Origin: Salinisphaera sp963835375
GTDB lineage: Bacteria > Pseudomonadota > Gammaproteobacteria > Nevskiales > Salinisphaeraceae
Reading direction: 5' to 3'
Length of the DNA: 64,000 nt
Assembly: GCA_963835375.1 (NCBI GenBank)
Contig: CAWIGB010000020.1
Span: 1-64,000 of the forward strand
The stretch's first letter is position 1. Each line of letters starts with the position of its first letter. Both the position numbers and the translations under genes were made by a program. The notes beneath the pieces were generated by a model. It worked only from the letters and a program-made list of their open reading frames with translations. It searched no databases and was not told the origin of the DNA. This document shows positions 25,198-38,103 of this stretch, in pieces.

Positions 25198-26220
25198 TCA
25201 GCCCCAGCACCGCTTCAGCCCCTCCTTGGTATCGATGGATTTGACGCCCTTGACGGGATGGTCGGTGACCAGATTGACGCCGGTATTGAAGAAATCGAGA
25301 CCGGGGCTGTTCTGTGGCTTCTTGCCGGTGTCCACGTAGGTCTTGATCGCCTGGATGCCCTTGGAGGCCATGAGCAGCGGATACTGCTGCGACGTGGCGC
25401 CGATGATGCCTTCCTGTACGTTCTTGACGCCGGGGCAGCCGCCGTCGATCGCCACGATGGTCGCCTGATCCTGCATGCCCACGGCCTTGAGTGCCTGGTA
25501 GGCGCCTGCGGCAGCCGGCTCGTTGATCGCGTACACCAGATTGGTGCTCGGGTCCTTTTGCAGCAGGTTTTCCATCGCCGTGCGCCCGCCGTCCTCGGCG
25601 CCGCCGGTGACGTCGTGCCCGACGATGCGCGGGTCGTTCTCGTCACCCCACTTGTTCTTGTCCTTGATATCGATGCCGAAGCCGGTCATGAAACCCTGGT
25701 CGCGCTGGACGCCGACCGATGGCTGGCTCACCGCCAGATCGAGGAAAGCGATATGCGCCTTCTTGTCGCCCAAACGTTTCTTGGCCCATTCGCCGATCAG
25801 CTTGCCGGCCTGGAAATTGTCGGTGGCGAACGTTGCATCGGCCGCGCTGGTCGGCTGCAGGGTGGTATCAAGCGCGATGACCAGAATGCCTGCCTTTCGC
25901 GCCTTCTGTACGGCCGGGACGATCGCCTTGGTGTCCGACGCCGTGATCAGGATGCCGTTCACGCCGTCGGCGATGCAGGTCTCGATATCGTCGACCTGGG
26001 TCTGATTGTCGCCGTCGTACTTGCCGGCATAGGTTTTCAGTTTGACGCCGAGCTTTTTCGCCGACTGCTCGGCGCCTTTCTTCATCGTCACGAAGTAGGG
26101 GTTGGTATCCGTCTTGGTGATCAGGCAGGCACTCACATCCTTTGCAAAAGCAGGCGAAGCCACCAACGCCGCGCCTGTCGCCGAGCAACACACCAAAGAT
26201 TTGATCCAGGTCTTGTTCAT
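25198..26220 (-). CDS. frcB: Periplasmic sugar-binding protein, FrcB-like
   Basis: A 340-residue type I periplasmic binding protein (peripla_BP_4). A signal peptide ends at AFA near residue 26. The mature protein begins KDVSACLITKTDTNPYF, followed by ITASDTKAIVPAVQKARKAG and VIALDTT, the usual ribose/fructose-binding fold. TNLVYAINEPAAAGAYQAL and VAIDGGCPG belong to the second lobe. It captures a monosaccharide for FrcC-FrcA. It is first in the operon; the stretch after it (26221-26300) should hold the promoter, with GGGAGATATCG before the ATG. No Cra-type box was seen there. Confidence 0.88.
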   Translation of the reverse strand: MNKTWIKSLVCCSATGAALVASPAFAKDVSACLITKTDTNPYFVTMKKGAEQSAKKLGVKLKTYAGKYDGDNQTQVDDIETCIADGVNGILITASDTKAIVPAVQKARKAGILVIALDTTLQPTSAADATFATDNFQAGKLIGEWAKKRLGDKKAHIAFLDLAVSQPSVGVQRDQGFMTGFGIDIKDKNKWGDENDPRIVGHDVTGGAEDGGRTAMENLLQKDPSTNLVYAINEPAAAGAYQALKAVGMQDQATIVAIDGGCPGVKNVQEGIIGATSQQYPLLMASKGIQAIKTYVDTGKKPQNSPGLDFFNTGVNLVTDHPVKGVKSIDTKEGLKRCWG

Positions 26221-26567
26221 CGATATCTCCCGCTCTGCTTCGTTGTTTTGTATTGCCTTATCCGGCTTATTCGAGGAGGGCCGTGCCCGGCGTCAAACAG
26301 GCCGACATCACCATCCGATTTAGCGAGGCGCGACGATTTTTGTCAATGCAGCAAAAGTATAAATTGTTCGGGGCCGGTTCAGAGGCCGGCGGAGCGGCGT
26401 GTGCCTTTGGTACACGGCCCGCGAGATGGCGTCATGGCCGTATTTGTCTTTGCTTTTTTGAGGTCCGCGGCCTCTAATGTGAGAGACAGGAGCGTTAGCC
26501 GGGCCTGGGGTGTACTGAACGCCGATCGGTTTTGTGGTTTGATCGCAATCCGCCCAGGAGATGAGCC
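26221..26567. promoter_or_regulatory. Divergent promoter region, frcB and orphan gene
   Basis: About 350 bases between two diverging genes. The AT-rich GTATAAATTG near 26357 is a plausible -10 element for the rightward gene. No operator was recognised. Confidence 0.35.
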
Positions 26568-27050
26568 ATGTCTACTATCGAGGAGCTGGTCATCGGCAAC
26601 GAGGTCAATGAGGCTCGCCTCGCCGCGGAGTTAAGCGGCAACAGTGTTTTCGGTGAATTTCTGGAAGCGCAGGATTATGAAATTCATGCCGAAGGCGGCG
26701 TGCAAGTCCGCTCTCTGGGCATGAAAGCATACAGGTCTGTTGGCGATCGTATTTTCAACAGTTCTGCGCTTAAACAGATATTCGGGAGTGTAAGCAACGT
26801 TCGCCGTGCCATATGCGACGAATTCAGGTTCTGTGAAAAGATAGCCGCTTATGGCCGCCTGCAGACTGCGCGTCTGCTGAGGGATTTCCTTCTCGGGGCT
26901 GCAGTCGCCAAGGCGCTGGCGGCTACCGCCGCGGTCGCCATTTTCATGGATCCCAGTTTTATCAGCGTGGCAGCGGTTCTGCTTGTATTTTATTCGTTAT
27001 CAGATATTTGCGGCTGCGGACGCCGTGAGGGCGGTAACGCGTTGTTTTAA
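26568..27050 (+). CDS. Unknown membrane-associated protein
   Basis: A 160-residue protein. The first 100 residues are soluble and mixed (MSTIEELVIGNEVNEAR to GRLQTARLL); the C-terminal third has two hydrophobic stretches, about 108-124 and 130-146, then a CGCGRREGG tail. No family is recognised. CAGGAGATGAGCC before the ATG is a good ribosome binding site, so the gene is likely real. It stands alone between the sugar importer and a hydrolase of opposite strand. Confidence 0.65.
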   Translation: MSTIEELVIGNEVNEARLAAELSGNSVFGEFLEAQDYEIHAEGGVQVRSLGMKAYRSVGDRIFNSSALKQIFGSVSNVRRAICDEFRFCEKIAAYGRLQTARLLRDFLLGAAVAKALAATAAVAIFMDPSFISVAAVLLVFYSLSDICGCGRREGGNALF

Positions 27051-27246
27051 GTGCGCCGGCACTATCTGACCCAAACTGCCCGCAGGTGGGGATGGGGCGA
27101 ACTTCGTGGCATCCGCAAAAGTACATGCTGCCGGGAAAGAGCTTGCGGTATGCGCCTGACGAAGCCTGAAATCGGGCTGCGCTCCGGCAGGTAGCGTCGG
27201 TTCGGCGCCGGTCGGGCAGAATATCCCGGGCGAGCCGTCGCCTGCA

Positions 27247-28066
27247 TCAGCTTTCGAGCGTGGCCCAGCGCGTCAATGCCGTCGCCGGCGAGCGCAAGGC
27301 TTCCAGCACGGAAAAGTGATGCTCGCCGGCGAGTTCCGCCGCGCGCGTGGTGACGCCCAGCCCGGTCCAGATATTGGCGAGCAGATGGGTCTGGCGTTTG
27401 AGTTCGGGCAGTTCGTCGCCGCCGACCACGCAGATCAGATCGCCGGTCAGATCGGGCGCCTGGAGCGCGGGCGAGGCGACGGTCGCACGCTGCTGGGACA
27501 GACCGAGCGTGCCATTGATATCGGTGGTGGCAGCGATCGGGCGCAGGTCGTGCAGGCCGGAGATGGAGATCACCCGGCGGATGCGCCTGCGGGCCGAGGC
27601 GAGCAGACCGCTGTGGGCGGTCACGGCGTGGGTCACCAGATGTCCGCCGGCCGAATGCCCGGCTAGCACCAGGGGGCCGTCGACTTCGTCGGCCACGGCC
27701 TGGATGCCGGCAATCACGGCATCGGCCAGCGATTCGAGCGTGACGTCCGGACACAGCGGATATTCGATGAAGGCGACCCGCCAGCCACGGGCGAGCGCGC
27801 CGGCGGCGAACTGGTGATTGTCGCGGCGCGACAGCGCGCGCCAGTAGCCGCCATGGACGAAGATCAGCGTGCCGGCGGCTTCGCCCTTCGGGCTCGAACA
27901 GGTCGAACACTTCACGGTCGCCGACGCCGTAGCTGCGTTCCAGCGACTGATCGACGCCGCGCAGATCGCGAAAGGCGGCGGCATCGACCTGCCAGTGATG
28001 CAGCCAATCGGCGGCATCGGCCACGGCGGCGCGGTTGTCGTAGGCGCGATCCCAGGCGTTGCTCAT
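27247..28066 (-). CDS. Alpha/beta hydrolase, kynurenine-formamidase-like, one frameshift
   Basis: Read from MSNAWDRAYDNRAAV at 28066, the protein runs to LFEPEG, then continues in the next frame as EAAGTLIFVHGGYWRALSR to the end at 27247. HGGYWR is the oxyanion-hole motif of the hormone-sensitive-lipase/kynurenine formamidase group, AGHSAGGHL carries the nucleophile, and the His is in ELAGEHHFSVLE. The gap is one extra C in a CCC run at 27884-27886 (expected CC); total length 820 fits exactly one surplus base. Intact product about 272 residues. The first residues resemble formamidase N-termini. No tryptophan genes are near, so the substrate is open. Confidence 0.8.
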
Positions 28067-28232
28067 GGGCGAACCCTGTGTTGCGGCCGGTCGCCGCGGC
28101 TTCCGGCCGTGTTCATGTGTCGCAAACAAAACGACCGGCCAGCGGCCGGTCGGTAAGCGGTGTATACCGCAGCATTTTAGCAGGCGGGCGACGGCGCGAC
28201 GAATGCACGCCGCGCCTGCCTGTCGGCCCGGA

Positions 28233-29666
28233 TCAGACGCCGATGTTGCTGAGCGCCTTGCCGGACAGCAGGTTCTTCTCGATCTTCTCGAGCGAGATGC
28301 CCTTGGTCTCCGGCACGTACTTCAGCGTGAACAGGATGAACAGCGCGTTGACCGCGGCCAGCAGGCCGAACGTCCAGGTGCCGCCGATGCCTTCGAACAT
28401 GATCGGGAAGAAGAAGCCGATGCAGAAGTTGCCGATCCAGTTGGCGCCGGTGGAGGCGCCGATGCCGAAATCGCGGCCCTGCAGCGGCTGGATCTCGGCG
28501 CACAACGTCCAGATCAGCGGGCCGGCCGACATGGCGAAGCCCACCACGAACAGCAGCACCATGGCCATGGCGGTGTATTGCAGGAAGGTGGTGCTCGGGC
28601 CGATGTAGATGATCGTGCTCAGCAGCGCCATGGTGATCGCCATCATGGCGAAGCCGGCGTACAGGATCGGTTTGCGGCCGGCGCGGTCGATCAGTGCAAT
28701 GGCGATGAAGGTGGCCAGTACGTTGGTCAGGCCGGTGACCACGGTCGCCCACAGGCTGGCCGAGGTGCCTTCGAAACCGGCGGTCTGAAAGATCTGCGGT
28801 GCGTAGTACATGATCACGTTCATGCCCGTGAACTGCTGCACCAGCTGCAGGGCAACGCCCAGGAACACCGAACGACGGAAGTTGGGGTTCTTCTTGAACA
28901 TCTGGAAGCCTTGCGAGCCGCGTTCCTGCTCGATCGCTTCCTGGATTTCGCCCATCTCGTAATCGACTTCCTCGCGGGTGCCGCGCAGCTTGGATAGCAC
29001 GTCGCGTGCTTCGTCGAAGCGGTCCTTGGCGGCCAGCCAGCGCGGGCTGTTCGGTACCGACAGCGCGCCGAAGAACAGCAGCACGGCCGGAATGATCAAT
29101 ACGCCGAACATCCAGCGCCAGCTCTCGATATACGAAAACGCCGCGTTGGAAACGAACGCCGCGAGGATGCCGACCGTCACCATCAGCTGGTAGAAGGAGA
29201 TGGTCGTGCCGCGAATGCGCTCGGGCGTCACCTCGGACAGATACAGCGGCGCAGTGAACGACGCCACGCCGACCGCCAGCCCCAGCAGGATGCGGCCAAT
29301 CCACAGCAGCGTCGGCCCGGGGGCGACCACGCACACCAGCGCGCCGACGACGAACAACAGCGCGGACGCCAGCAGGGCGCGCTTGCGGCCCATGCTCTTG
29401 GAGATCGAGCCGGCCGACAGGGCGCCGATGGCCGCACCGACCATCATCGACGACACGATCCAGCCTTCCATCGCCGAAGACAGATCGAAATCCTTCTTGA
29501 TGAAGGGCAGGGCGCCGGAAATCACACCGATGTCCATGCCGAACAGCAGGCCGGCGAGAGCGGCCAGGCCGCAGGACAGCCAGACCATCGGAACGATGTC
29601 GGCATGAGCGACGGCGTCGGGCGCCGACTGGGATGTCGACGAGGCGGAGCCAGGTGCACCGGCCAT
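28233..29666 (-). CDS. Sugar:H+ symporter, MFS sugar porter family
   Basis: A 477-residue GalP/XylE-type porter with twelve membrane segments. Motifs: GLLFGMDIGVISGALPF in TM1, the GRKRALL loop after TM2, PLYLSEVTPERIRG, the mid-protein PNSPRWLAAKDR, the TM7 QQFTGMNVIMYY and the final YVPETKGISLEKIE. It imports a hexose or pentose with protons. ATG 29666 is chosen with AAGGAGA upstream. It follows the cra/fruR-like gene on the same strand by 97 bases and may be co-transcribed with it, or use the AT-rich TATAAAATATAGG stretch in that gap as its own promoter. Glucose, fructose or galactose are all possible. Confidence 0.9.
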   Translation of the reverse strand: MAGAPGSASSTSQSAPDAVAHADIVPMVWLSCGLAALAGLLFGMDIGVISGALPFIKKDFDLSSAMEGWIVSSMMVGAAIGALSAGSISKSMGRKRALLASALLFVVGALVCVVAPGPTLLWIGRILLGLAVGVASFTAPLYLSEVTPERIRGTTISFYQLMVTVGILAAFVSNAAFSYIESWRWMFGVLIIPAVLLFFGALSVPNSPRWLAAKDRFDEARDVLSKLRGTREEVDYEMGEIQEAIEQERGSQGFQMFKKNPNFRRSVFLGVALQLVQQFTGMNVIMYYAPQIFQTAGFEGTSASLWATVVTGLTNVLATFIAIALIDRAGRKPILYAGFAMMAITMALLSTIIYIGPSTTFLQYTAMAMVLLFVVGFAMSAGPLIWTLCAEIQPLQGRDFGIGASTGANWIGNFCIGFFFPIMFEGIGGTWTFGLLAAVNALFILFTLKYVPETKGISLEKIEKNLLSGKALSNIGV

Positions 29667-29763
29667 ATCGGGTCTCCTTGAATGTGGGGGAAGGGTGGGA
29701 AAAACGCTTATAAAATATAGGCCTTGGATGGCCCTGCCCATCGCTCGCCGGGCGAAACTAAGA

Positions 29764-30810
29764 CTAAAGTCGTAATACACTGGAAATTTTGTTCCGTCTG
29801 GTGGAACCATTGAGGGATCGATGCATCAGCAGGCGATGGATACGATCGCGTCCCGGCGCGCAGTCGCCCGCCAATGCCGCCCACATGCGTTCGAGCGTGA
29901 TCTCGGCGATCTTGTCGTGCTGTTGTGGCAACGAGTTGACTGCGATGGGCAGGAAATCCAGCACGCGATCGTCGCCGAACGTGCCGGCCCGGGGAAGCCG
30001 GCGCGCCTCGTCTGCCTCGGCCAGCAGCACATCCAGGGCGCCATCGAGCAGCGGATAAGCGGCGGTGACCAGCGCGTCGGGCATGGGATGGTCGACGAGC
30101 CAGTCGGCCAGCAGCCGCGCGCCGCTGGCCCGGTCGTAGGCCTCGGCAGTGCGCACCGCGGCCTCGCAATCGCCGTCGCGCTCGGCGACGGCGGCCATGA
30201 AGCCGCTGCGCCGGCGTTCGGTGATCGACAGGCCGGGCACGGCATCCAGCCACAGGATGGAGCGTGCCGTGCCGCTCAGAACCGAGGCAGTGAGGCGGCG
30301 TGCCGCTTCCGTGTTGCTCGAGGCCACGCTGCGAAAGCGCGTCTCGTCGAGCGGGCGGTCCAGGCCGATCACCGGCAGGCCGCCGCTGACCACGCCGTCG
30401 TAGAATTCGTCGTCGCGGTCGAGACACGAGGCCACGATCAGGCCGTCGCAACGCCGGGCGCGTAGCGATTCGACCAGGCTGCGTTCGGTGGCTGCGTCGT
30501 CGTCCGAACCGACGATGATCACCTGGTAGCCGGCGCCGCGCGCGCCGCGTTCGATGCGTTTGGCCAGGCGAGCGTAGCTGGCATTTTCCAGATCCGGCAC
30601 CACCAACCCGAGGGTGCGCGTCTCGCCCCGGCGCAGGGCGGCGGCCCGCGCGTCGACCTGGAAGTCGTGGGCGGCGACCACGGCCTGTACGCGTTCCACG
30701 GTGGCGCGGCTGATACGGCGGGCCTCGGCCTGGCCGTTGATCACATAGCTGGCCGTGGTTCGGGACACGCCGGCGAGCCGGGCGATGTCGGCAAGCGTGC
30801 GGGCGCTCAT
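29764..30810 (-). CDS. cra: Cra/FruR-type LacI family regulator
   Basis: A 348-residue LacI-family repressor. The N-terminal helix-turn-helix DIARLAGVSRTTASYVINGQ is almost that of E. coli Cra, and TLGLVVPDLENASYARLAKR, LPVIGLDRPLDE and HPMPDALVTAAYPLLDG track the Cra core. Cra senses fructose 1-phosphate and controls carbon flow. The gene diverges from fruBKA, and a Cra-type operator lies between them at 30907-30922. A second palindromic box precedes the sugar porter at 60602. It therefore probably represses the fructose PTS until fructose 1-phosphate forms. Confidence 0.9.
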   Translation of the reverse strand: MSARTLADIARLAGVSRTTASYVINGQAEARRISRATVERVQAVVAAHDFQVDARAAALRRGETRTLGLVVPDLENASYARLAKRIERGARGAGYQVIIVGSDDDAATERSLVESLRARRCDGLIVASCLDRDDEFYDGVVSGGLPVIGLDRPLDETRFRSVASSNTEAARRLTASVLSGTARSILWLDAVPGLSITERRRSGFMAAVAERDGDCEAAVRTAEAYDRASGARLLADWLVDHPMPDALVTAAYPLLDGALDVLLAEADEARRLPRAGTFGDDRVLDFLPIAVNSLPQQHDKIAEITLERMWAALAGDCAPGRDRIHRLLMHRSLNGSTRRNKISSVLRL

Positions 30811-30831
30811 CGCAGCGAGGTGCCTGGCGTG

Positions 30832-30847
30832 TCAGACTTTTGTCTGA
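30832..30847. promoter_or_regulatory. Inverted repeat upstream of cra-like gene
   Basis: TCAGAC-TTTT-GTCTGA, a perfect 6-bp inverted repeat 22 bases before the regulator start. It could be an operator or a small hairpin in the leader. Confidence 0.45.
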
Positions 30848-30906
30848 AGTGCGGGTTTTTCACTTGATTCCTCGTCCGGGCGATCTCAGCATGCGACTGT
30901 AATGAC

Positions 30907-30922
30907 GCTGACACGATTCAGC
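30907..30922 (+). promoter_or_regulatory. Cra/FruR operator upstream of fruB
   Basis: GCTGACACGATTCAGC, matching the Cra consensus (TGAAWCG/TTCA type) with one mismatch in the left half; the outer GCTGA/TCAGC arms are fully palindromic. It lies about 82 bases before the fruB start, between the divergent regulator and operon. Confidence 0.75.
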
Positions 30923-31003
30923 CATGCGCCGATAGGCGCATATCTTCGGCGGGCTGCCCTAGGCCCTAGTATTCCCGCGGTTCGATCCGTTCCCGGAGTT
31001 GCC

Positions 31004-33877
<2,874 letters not shown>

Positions 33878-33878
<1 letters not shown>

Positions 33879-34834
33879 TGGCCCGTGTGCTCGCGATCAC
33901 GCCCAACCCAGCGCTTGATCTGTCGATCGGTCTGGAGCGCCTCGTGCCCGGCGATGTCAATCGCGCGCGCGTCTGCCGCACCACCCCGGCAGGCAAGGGC
34001 AACAATGTGGCACGCGTGCTTGCCGGTCACGGTCACGAGGTGACCGTGACCGGGTTTCTGGGCGCGGCCAATGCCGGCGCCTTCGAGGCTGCGTTCGTCG
34101 AATGGGGCGTCGTTGATGGCTTCGTGCGCGTGCCCGGCGAAACCCGAACCAACGTCAAACTAGCCGAAGCGGACGGACGGGTCACTGATATCAACGCGCC
34201 GGGCATGGCGATCAGAGACGGCGATGTCGGGCGCCTGGCCGAAGCCGTCGCGGCCGAGGCGGGGGATCCGCCCGACGCGGTCGTGATGGCCGGCAGCCTG
34301 CCGCCGGGGCTGACGACGGCGATGCTGCATGCCGTACTCGAGCCGCTGATCAGCGCCGGCGTCCCGTTGTGGCTTGATGCCAGCGGCACTGCACTCGATG
34401 CCGGGCTGGCGCTCGCGCCCGCGCTGATCAAGCCCAACGGCGCCGAACTCGCCGCCTGCGTCGGGCGCGAGCTGGTCAGCCCGGCCGATCTGATCGACGC
34501 GGGCCGCGAACTGCAGGGACGCGGCGTGGCCGAGGTGGCGATTTCGCGTGGTGCCGACGGCGTGCTCTGGCTCACCCGCACGGATGTGCTGGCGGCCACA
34601 GCGCCGCCCGTGACCGTGGAGAGCACGGTCTGTGCCGGCGATACGCTGGTCGCCGGACTCATGCACGGCCGGCTTTCGGGCTGGCCCGATATCGACACGC
34701 TGGCGTTCGCGGTCGCGTTGTCGGCCGATGCGGTCACCCGTATCGGGGTAGGGCGGTCGGATACGCCGGTTTTCGAGACCTTGCTCGGCGCGGTGGCGGT
34801 ACATGCCGTCGATATCGAAGCGCCGGTGGAATAG
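33878..34834 (+). CDS. fruK: 1-phosphofructokinase
   Basis: A 318-residue PfkB-family kinase that converts fructose 1-phosphate to fructose 1,6-bisphosphate. The N-terminal ITPNPALDLSIGLERL, the GGKGNNVA-like motif (here AGKGNNVARVLAGHG), the GSLPPGL motif and the C-terminal VCAGDTLVAGL with the catalytic Asp near residue 253 are diagnostic. The ATG overlaps the fruB stop by one base (TAATG), consistent with the classic fruBKA operon. Confidence 0.95.
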
Positions 34835-34896
34835 AGCAACAGCCAGGCGAGGCGTGGCGACTGTTCCGGTCGATGCGCGTTGCCGAGGAGTCGAGG

Positions 34897-36666
34897 ATGA
34901 ACATAACGATTGTCACGGCCTGTCCCGGCGGACGCACGACGTCCTGGCTGGCGGCCCAGCGACTGGCTCGCGCCGCCGAGCGCGCGGGGCACCAGCCGAT
35001 CCTCGATGCCGAGGACGCCGGCAACAGCGATCTGGTCATCGTGGCCGCGAGCGCGCCGGTGGACCTCGCACGTCATGCCGGGCGCCCGTTGTATCGCGCC
35101 GACATGGCTGATGCGCTGACCGATCCGGACCGTGTGATCGAGGTCGCACCAGAGGCGGCGCAGCCGTACGACCCGGCCGACGAGCCTGCGGTGGTGGCGG
35201 AGGCCGATGCCGGCGCGGCACCGTCCGAGCAGGCGCGCATCGTCGGTGTGACCGCCTGCCCGACCGGCGTGGCGCATACTTTCATGGCGGCCGAGGCGCT
35301 GACCGAAGCCGGGCGTTCGCTGGGCCACGAGGTGCGCATCGAGACCCAGGGCTCGGTCGGGGCCCAGGATGCGCTGACCGAGGAAGAGATCGCGGCCGCC
35401 GACGTGGTGCTGCTGGCCTGCGATATCGAGGTCGATGATTCCCGCTTCGCGGGCAAACGTATCTACCGTGCCTCGACCGGCGCCGCGCTCAAACGGGCGA
35501 AGGCGACGATCGAGGCCGCACTCGCCGAAGCCGCGGTCGAATCCGGGAACGCGCCCGAAGGCAGCGCGCCGGCAGCGAAATCCAAGGGCAGCATCAAGGA
35601 ACGGGGCGTCTACAAACATCTGCTGACCGGTGTGTCGTTCATGCTGCCGATGGTGGTGGCCGGCGGGCTGTGCATCGCGCTGTCGTTCGTGTTCGGTATC
35701 CACGCGGCGGACCAGAAGGGCAGCTTCGCGGCCGCGCTGATGCAGATCGGCTCCGGGGCGGCGTTCAAGCTGATGGTGCCGGTGCTGGCGGGTTATATCG
35801 CATACTCGATCGCCGACCGGCCGGGGCTCACACCGGGGCTGATCGGCGGTTTGCTGGCGACCAATCTCGGCGCCGGCTTCATCGGCGGCATCATCGCCGG
35901 CTTTCTGGGCGGCTATGCCGCACTCGCGGTCAAGCGGTTCGTGCCGTTGCCGGCGAGCATCCAGTCGCTCAAGCCGATTCTCATCATCCCGTTGCTGTCG
36001 AGCCTGGCCACCGGTCTGGTGATGATCTATGTCATCGGGACGCCGGTGGCTGCCATCCTCGACACGCTCACGCATTTCCTCAATTCGATGGGCTCGACCA
36101 ACGCCGTGCTGCTGGGCCTGTTGCTCGGCGGCATGATGTGCTTCGACATGGGCGGGCCGATCAACAAGGCGGCCTATACTTTCGGCGTCGGCTTGCTTTC
36201 CACGCATACCTATCTGCCCATGGCGGCGATCATGGCCGGCGGCATGGTGCCGCCGATCGGACTTGGCCTGGCCAGCCTGGTCGCTCGACCGAAGTTCGAT
36301 ACCGCAGAGCGAGAGGGCGGCAAGGCGGCGCTCGTGCTGGGCCTGTGTTTCATCACCGAAGGCGCGATTCCGTTCGCCGCCCGCGACCCGCTTCGGGTTA
36401 TTCCCTGCTGCGTGGTCGGCGGTGCGGTCGCCGGCGCGATGAGCATGTACTTCGGCTGCAAGCTGATGGCGCCGCACGGCGGGTTGTTCGTGTTGTTGAT
36501 TCCTAATGCCGTGACCCATGCGCTGCTTTATCTCGGTGCGATCGCCTCGGGATCCGTTGTCACCGGGCTGGTCTATGCGGTGATCAAGCGGCGCCCGGCC
36601 ACCGACGATGCGCCGGCCGCCAACACTGCGGATCCGTTGGGCCTGGAGACCTCGCGTGCGGCCTGA
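34897..36666 (+). CDS. fruA: PTS fructose-specific EIIBC component
   Basis: A 589-residue permease that imports fructose and phosphorylates it at C1. There are two tandem IIB domains: an N-terminal one starting MNITIVTACPGGRTTSW and a second with GVTACPTGVAHTFMAAEAL, whose Cys is the phosphorylation site, followed by the IIC membrane domain of about nine to ten segments (from KHLLTGVSFMLPMVVAGG) with GGMMCFDMGGPINKAAY and ITEGAIPFAARDP. ATG 34897 is preferred because CGAGGAG lies six bases before it. It completes the fruBKA operon, 62 bases after fruK. Confidence 0.95.
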   Translation: MNITIVTACPGGRTTSWLAAQRLARAAERAGHQPILDAEDAGNSDLVIVAASAPVDLARHAGRPLYRADMADALTDPDRVIEVAPEAAQPYDPADEPAVVAEADAGAAPSEQARIVGVTACPTGVAHTFMAAEALTEAGRSLGHEVRIETQGSVGAQDALTEEEIAAADVVLLACDIEVDDSRFAGKRIYRASTGAALKRAKATIEAALAEAAVESGNAPEGSAPAAKSKGSIKERGVYKHLLTGVSFMLPMVVAGGLCIALSFVFGIHAADQKGSFAAALMQIGSGAAFKLMVPVLAGYIAYSIADRPGLTPGLIGGLLATNLGAGFIGGIIAGFLGGYAALAVKRFVPLPASIQSLKPILIIPLLSSLATGLVMIYVIGTPVAAILDTLTHFLNSMGSTNAVLLGLLLGGMMCFDMGGPINKAAYTFGVGLLSTHTYLPMAAIMAGGMVPPIGLGLASLVARPKFDTAEREGGKAALVLGLCFITEGAIPFAARDPLRVIPCCVVGGAVAGAMSMYFGCKLMAPHGGLFVLLIPNAVTHALLYLGAIASGSVVTGLVYAVIKRRPATDDAPAANTADPLGLETSRAA

Positions 36667-37425
36667 GCGCCTGTGGTGCACTGGCCCGCACGCGGCAGGC
36701 GAATGAACGCGAGGGCTGGGCAAGGCCAAGGGCGCATACGGGGCGCCTGAGGCATGGCCCACCCGCTGTATCCGCAGGCACGAGGGCTGTGTGCTGAAAG
36801 CCGCGGCACATAGCGAACGTCGCGTGGTCGTACTGCCTCGGAGAATCGCAGGGCAGGATTACGGCATGTAATCGATGGCTGGCCCCTGCGCCGAGGGTGG
36901 GCCGCAAACCCTGCGATGTGAGGTTGCGCCTCTTGATCGTGGCATGCCGCGATCGACAGCTCGCGTCGTGCGATTTGTGATCTCCGTGCGGCGCTCGGAT
37001 GAAGCCTCCATAACGCCCGGCCGGGCGGTAGTGCTGCCGCGCGCTCTCGAGCGGCGGCGCGTGATGTTCGCTTATCGTAAACACTGGGCGAGGCATAATC
37101 CGCCTGCTGCAGGGCCGCGTCCGATCTGCGCCAGAGAGCAGGGCGGATCACGGTATGAAGCGGCGTCGGACGACGCCTCATCTCTGCAATACATGCTGGA
37201 GCCGTCTGCAAGCGGCTCGGGCTACGCCATGCCTGCGTATGGGCCGGCCGGATGATATCCGTATTAAATGTAACGTTTTTTCGGGTCTGGAAGCGTTATT
37301 TTTGCGTTATATTTTTAGGTATGAGCGTTAATATTCTGTAATTTTTGTTTGAATGTGAACTTAATGGAGACTTTACAGTCCTATAGCGTCACTGGATAAC
37401 CAAAGCTCGAAATCGCTTGCCGCCG
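36667..37425. other. Long intergenic region with AT-rich promoter segment
   Basis: The left 590 bases show no gene I can support. The right 160 bases (from 37256) become sharply AT-rich and hold the direct repeats at 37293-37331, probably the promoter of the two-component operon. Confidence 0.5.
37293..37331 (+). promoter_or_regulatory. Phased GCGTTAW direct repeats upstream of response regulator
   Basis: GCGTTAT at 37293 and 37304, and GCGTTAA at 37325. Spacings of 11 and 21 bases put all three on one face of the helix, the usual arrangement for an OmpR/PhoB-type response regulator. They start 133 bases before the regulator gene, suggesting autoregulation. Confidence 0.55.
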
Positions 37426-38103
37426 ATGCGTATTCTCGTCGTAGAGGATGATCCCGCCATTGCCGAGGGCTTGTGCGCCGGTTTGCGCGACAGCGGGCAT
37501 GCCGTGGATCACTTGTCGGACGGCCGGCAGGCCCGGGTCGCGTTGCAGGGGCATATCCACGATTTATTGATTCTGGATCTCGGGCTTCCCTACCTGAGCG
37601 GGGATCGGCTGCTCCACGAGCTGCGACGAGCTCAGAATTCACTGGCGGTGTTCATTGTGACCGCTCGGGACAATATGGAGGAGCGGATCCGCATCCTCGA
37701 TATGGGCGCCGACGATTATCTCGTCAAGCCGTTCGCGTACGCGGAATTCGCGGCCAGGGTGCGTGCGCTTCTACGCCGCCAGGTGACTCATGGCAGGCCG
37801 GAAATACGTCTGGGGCGATTGCGGTTGGATATCGCCGGCCGGCGCGGTTGGGTCGGCGAGCGCGAACTGGAACTCACCGCACGCGAGTTCGGATTGCTGT
37901 CGGCGTTGGCGACACGTCAGGAGCGTCTGACCAGTCGCTCGCAGTTGATCGAAGCCATATGCGACTGGAACGAGGAGCTGACCGATAACGGGCTTGATAT
38001 CGCCGTACACCGGCTGCGGCGAAAACTGGAAAACTCCGGAACGTCCGTCCGTACTGTTCGTGGGCTCGGCTATATCCTGAAAGTCGATGAAGCATCCGGA
38101 TGA
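37426..38103 (+). CDS. OmpR/PhoB-family response regulator
   Basis: A 225-residue two-component regulator: receiver domain with MRILVVEDDPAIAEGL, phosphoacceptor Asp near residue 51 (LILDLGLPYLSGD), conserved TAR and ADDYLVKPF Lys, then a winged-helix DNA-binding domain with LTAREFGLLSAL and LDIAVHRLRRKLE. Close in type to QseB/TctD. ATG 37426 is chosen; a TTG nine bases earlier is in frame. The stop overlaps the kinase start by four bases. It heads a six-gene exporter operon, which it probably controls. Confidence 0.92.
   Translation: MRILVVEDDPAIAEGLCAGLRDSGHAVDHLSDGRQARVALQGHIHDLLILDLGLPYLSGDRLLHELRRAQNSLAVFIVTARDNMEERIRILDMGADDYLVKPFAYAEFAARVRALLRRQVTHGRPEIRLGRLRLDIAGRRGWVGERELELTAREFGLLSALATRQERLTSRSQLIEAICDWNEELTDNGLDIAVHRLRRKLENSGTSVRTVRGLGYILKVDEASG

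Noticed and set aside
26461..26500. Isolated GTTAGCC near a GC-rich stretch, as a possible attC core
   Set aside because: No complementary left arm or left core upstream.
24340..26634. 764-codon open frame opposite the sugar importer
   Set aside because: It is antisense to the clear frcB and frcC genes and lacks any family signature; high GC content keeps antisense frames open.
34033..36762. 909-codon minus-strand open frame
   Set aside because: Antisense shadow of fruK and fruA.
36573..37211. 212-codon minus-strand frame between fruA and the response regulator
   Set aside because: It overlaps the fruA 3' end, has no motif and has the shape of a GC-rich chance frame.
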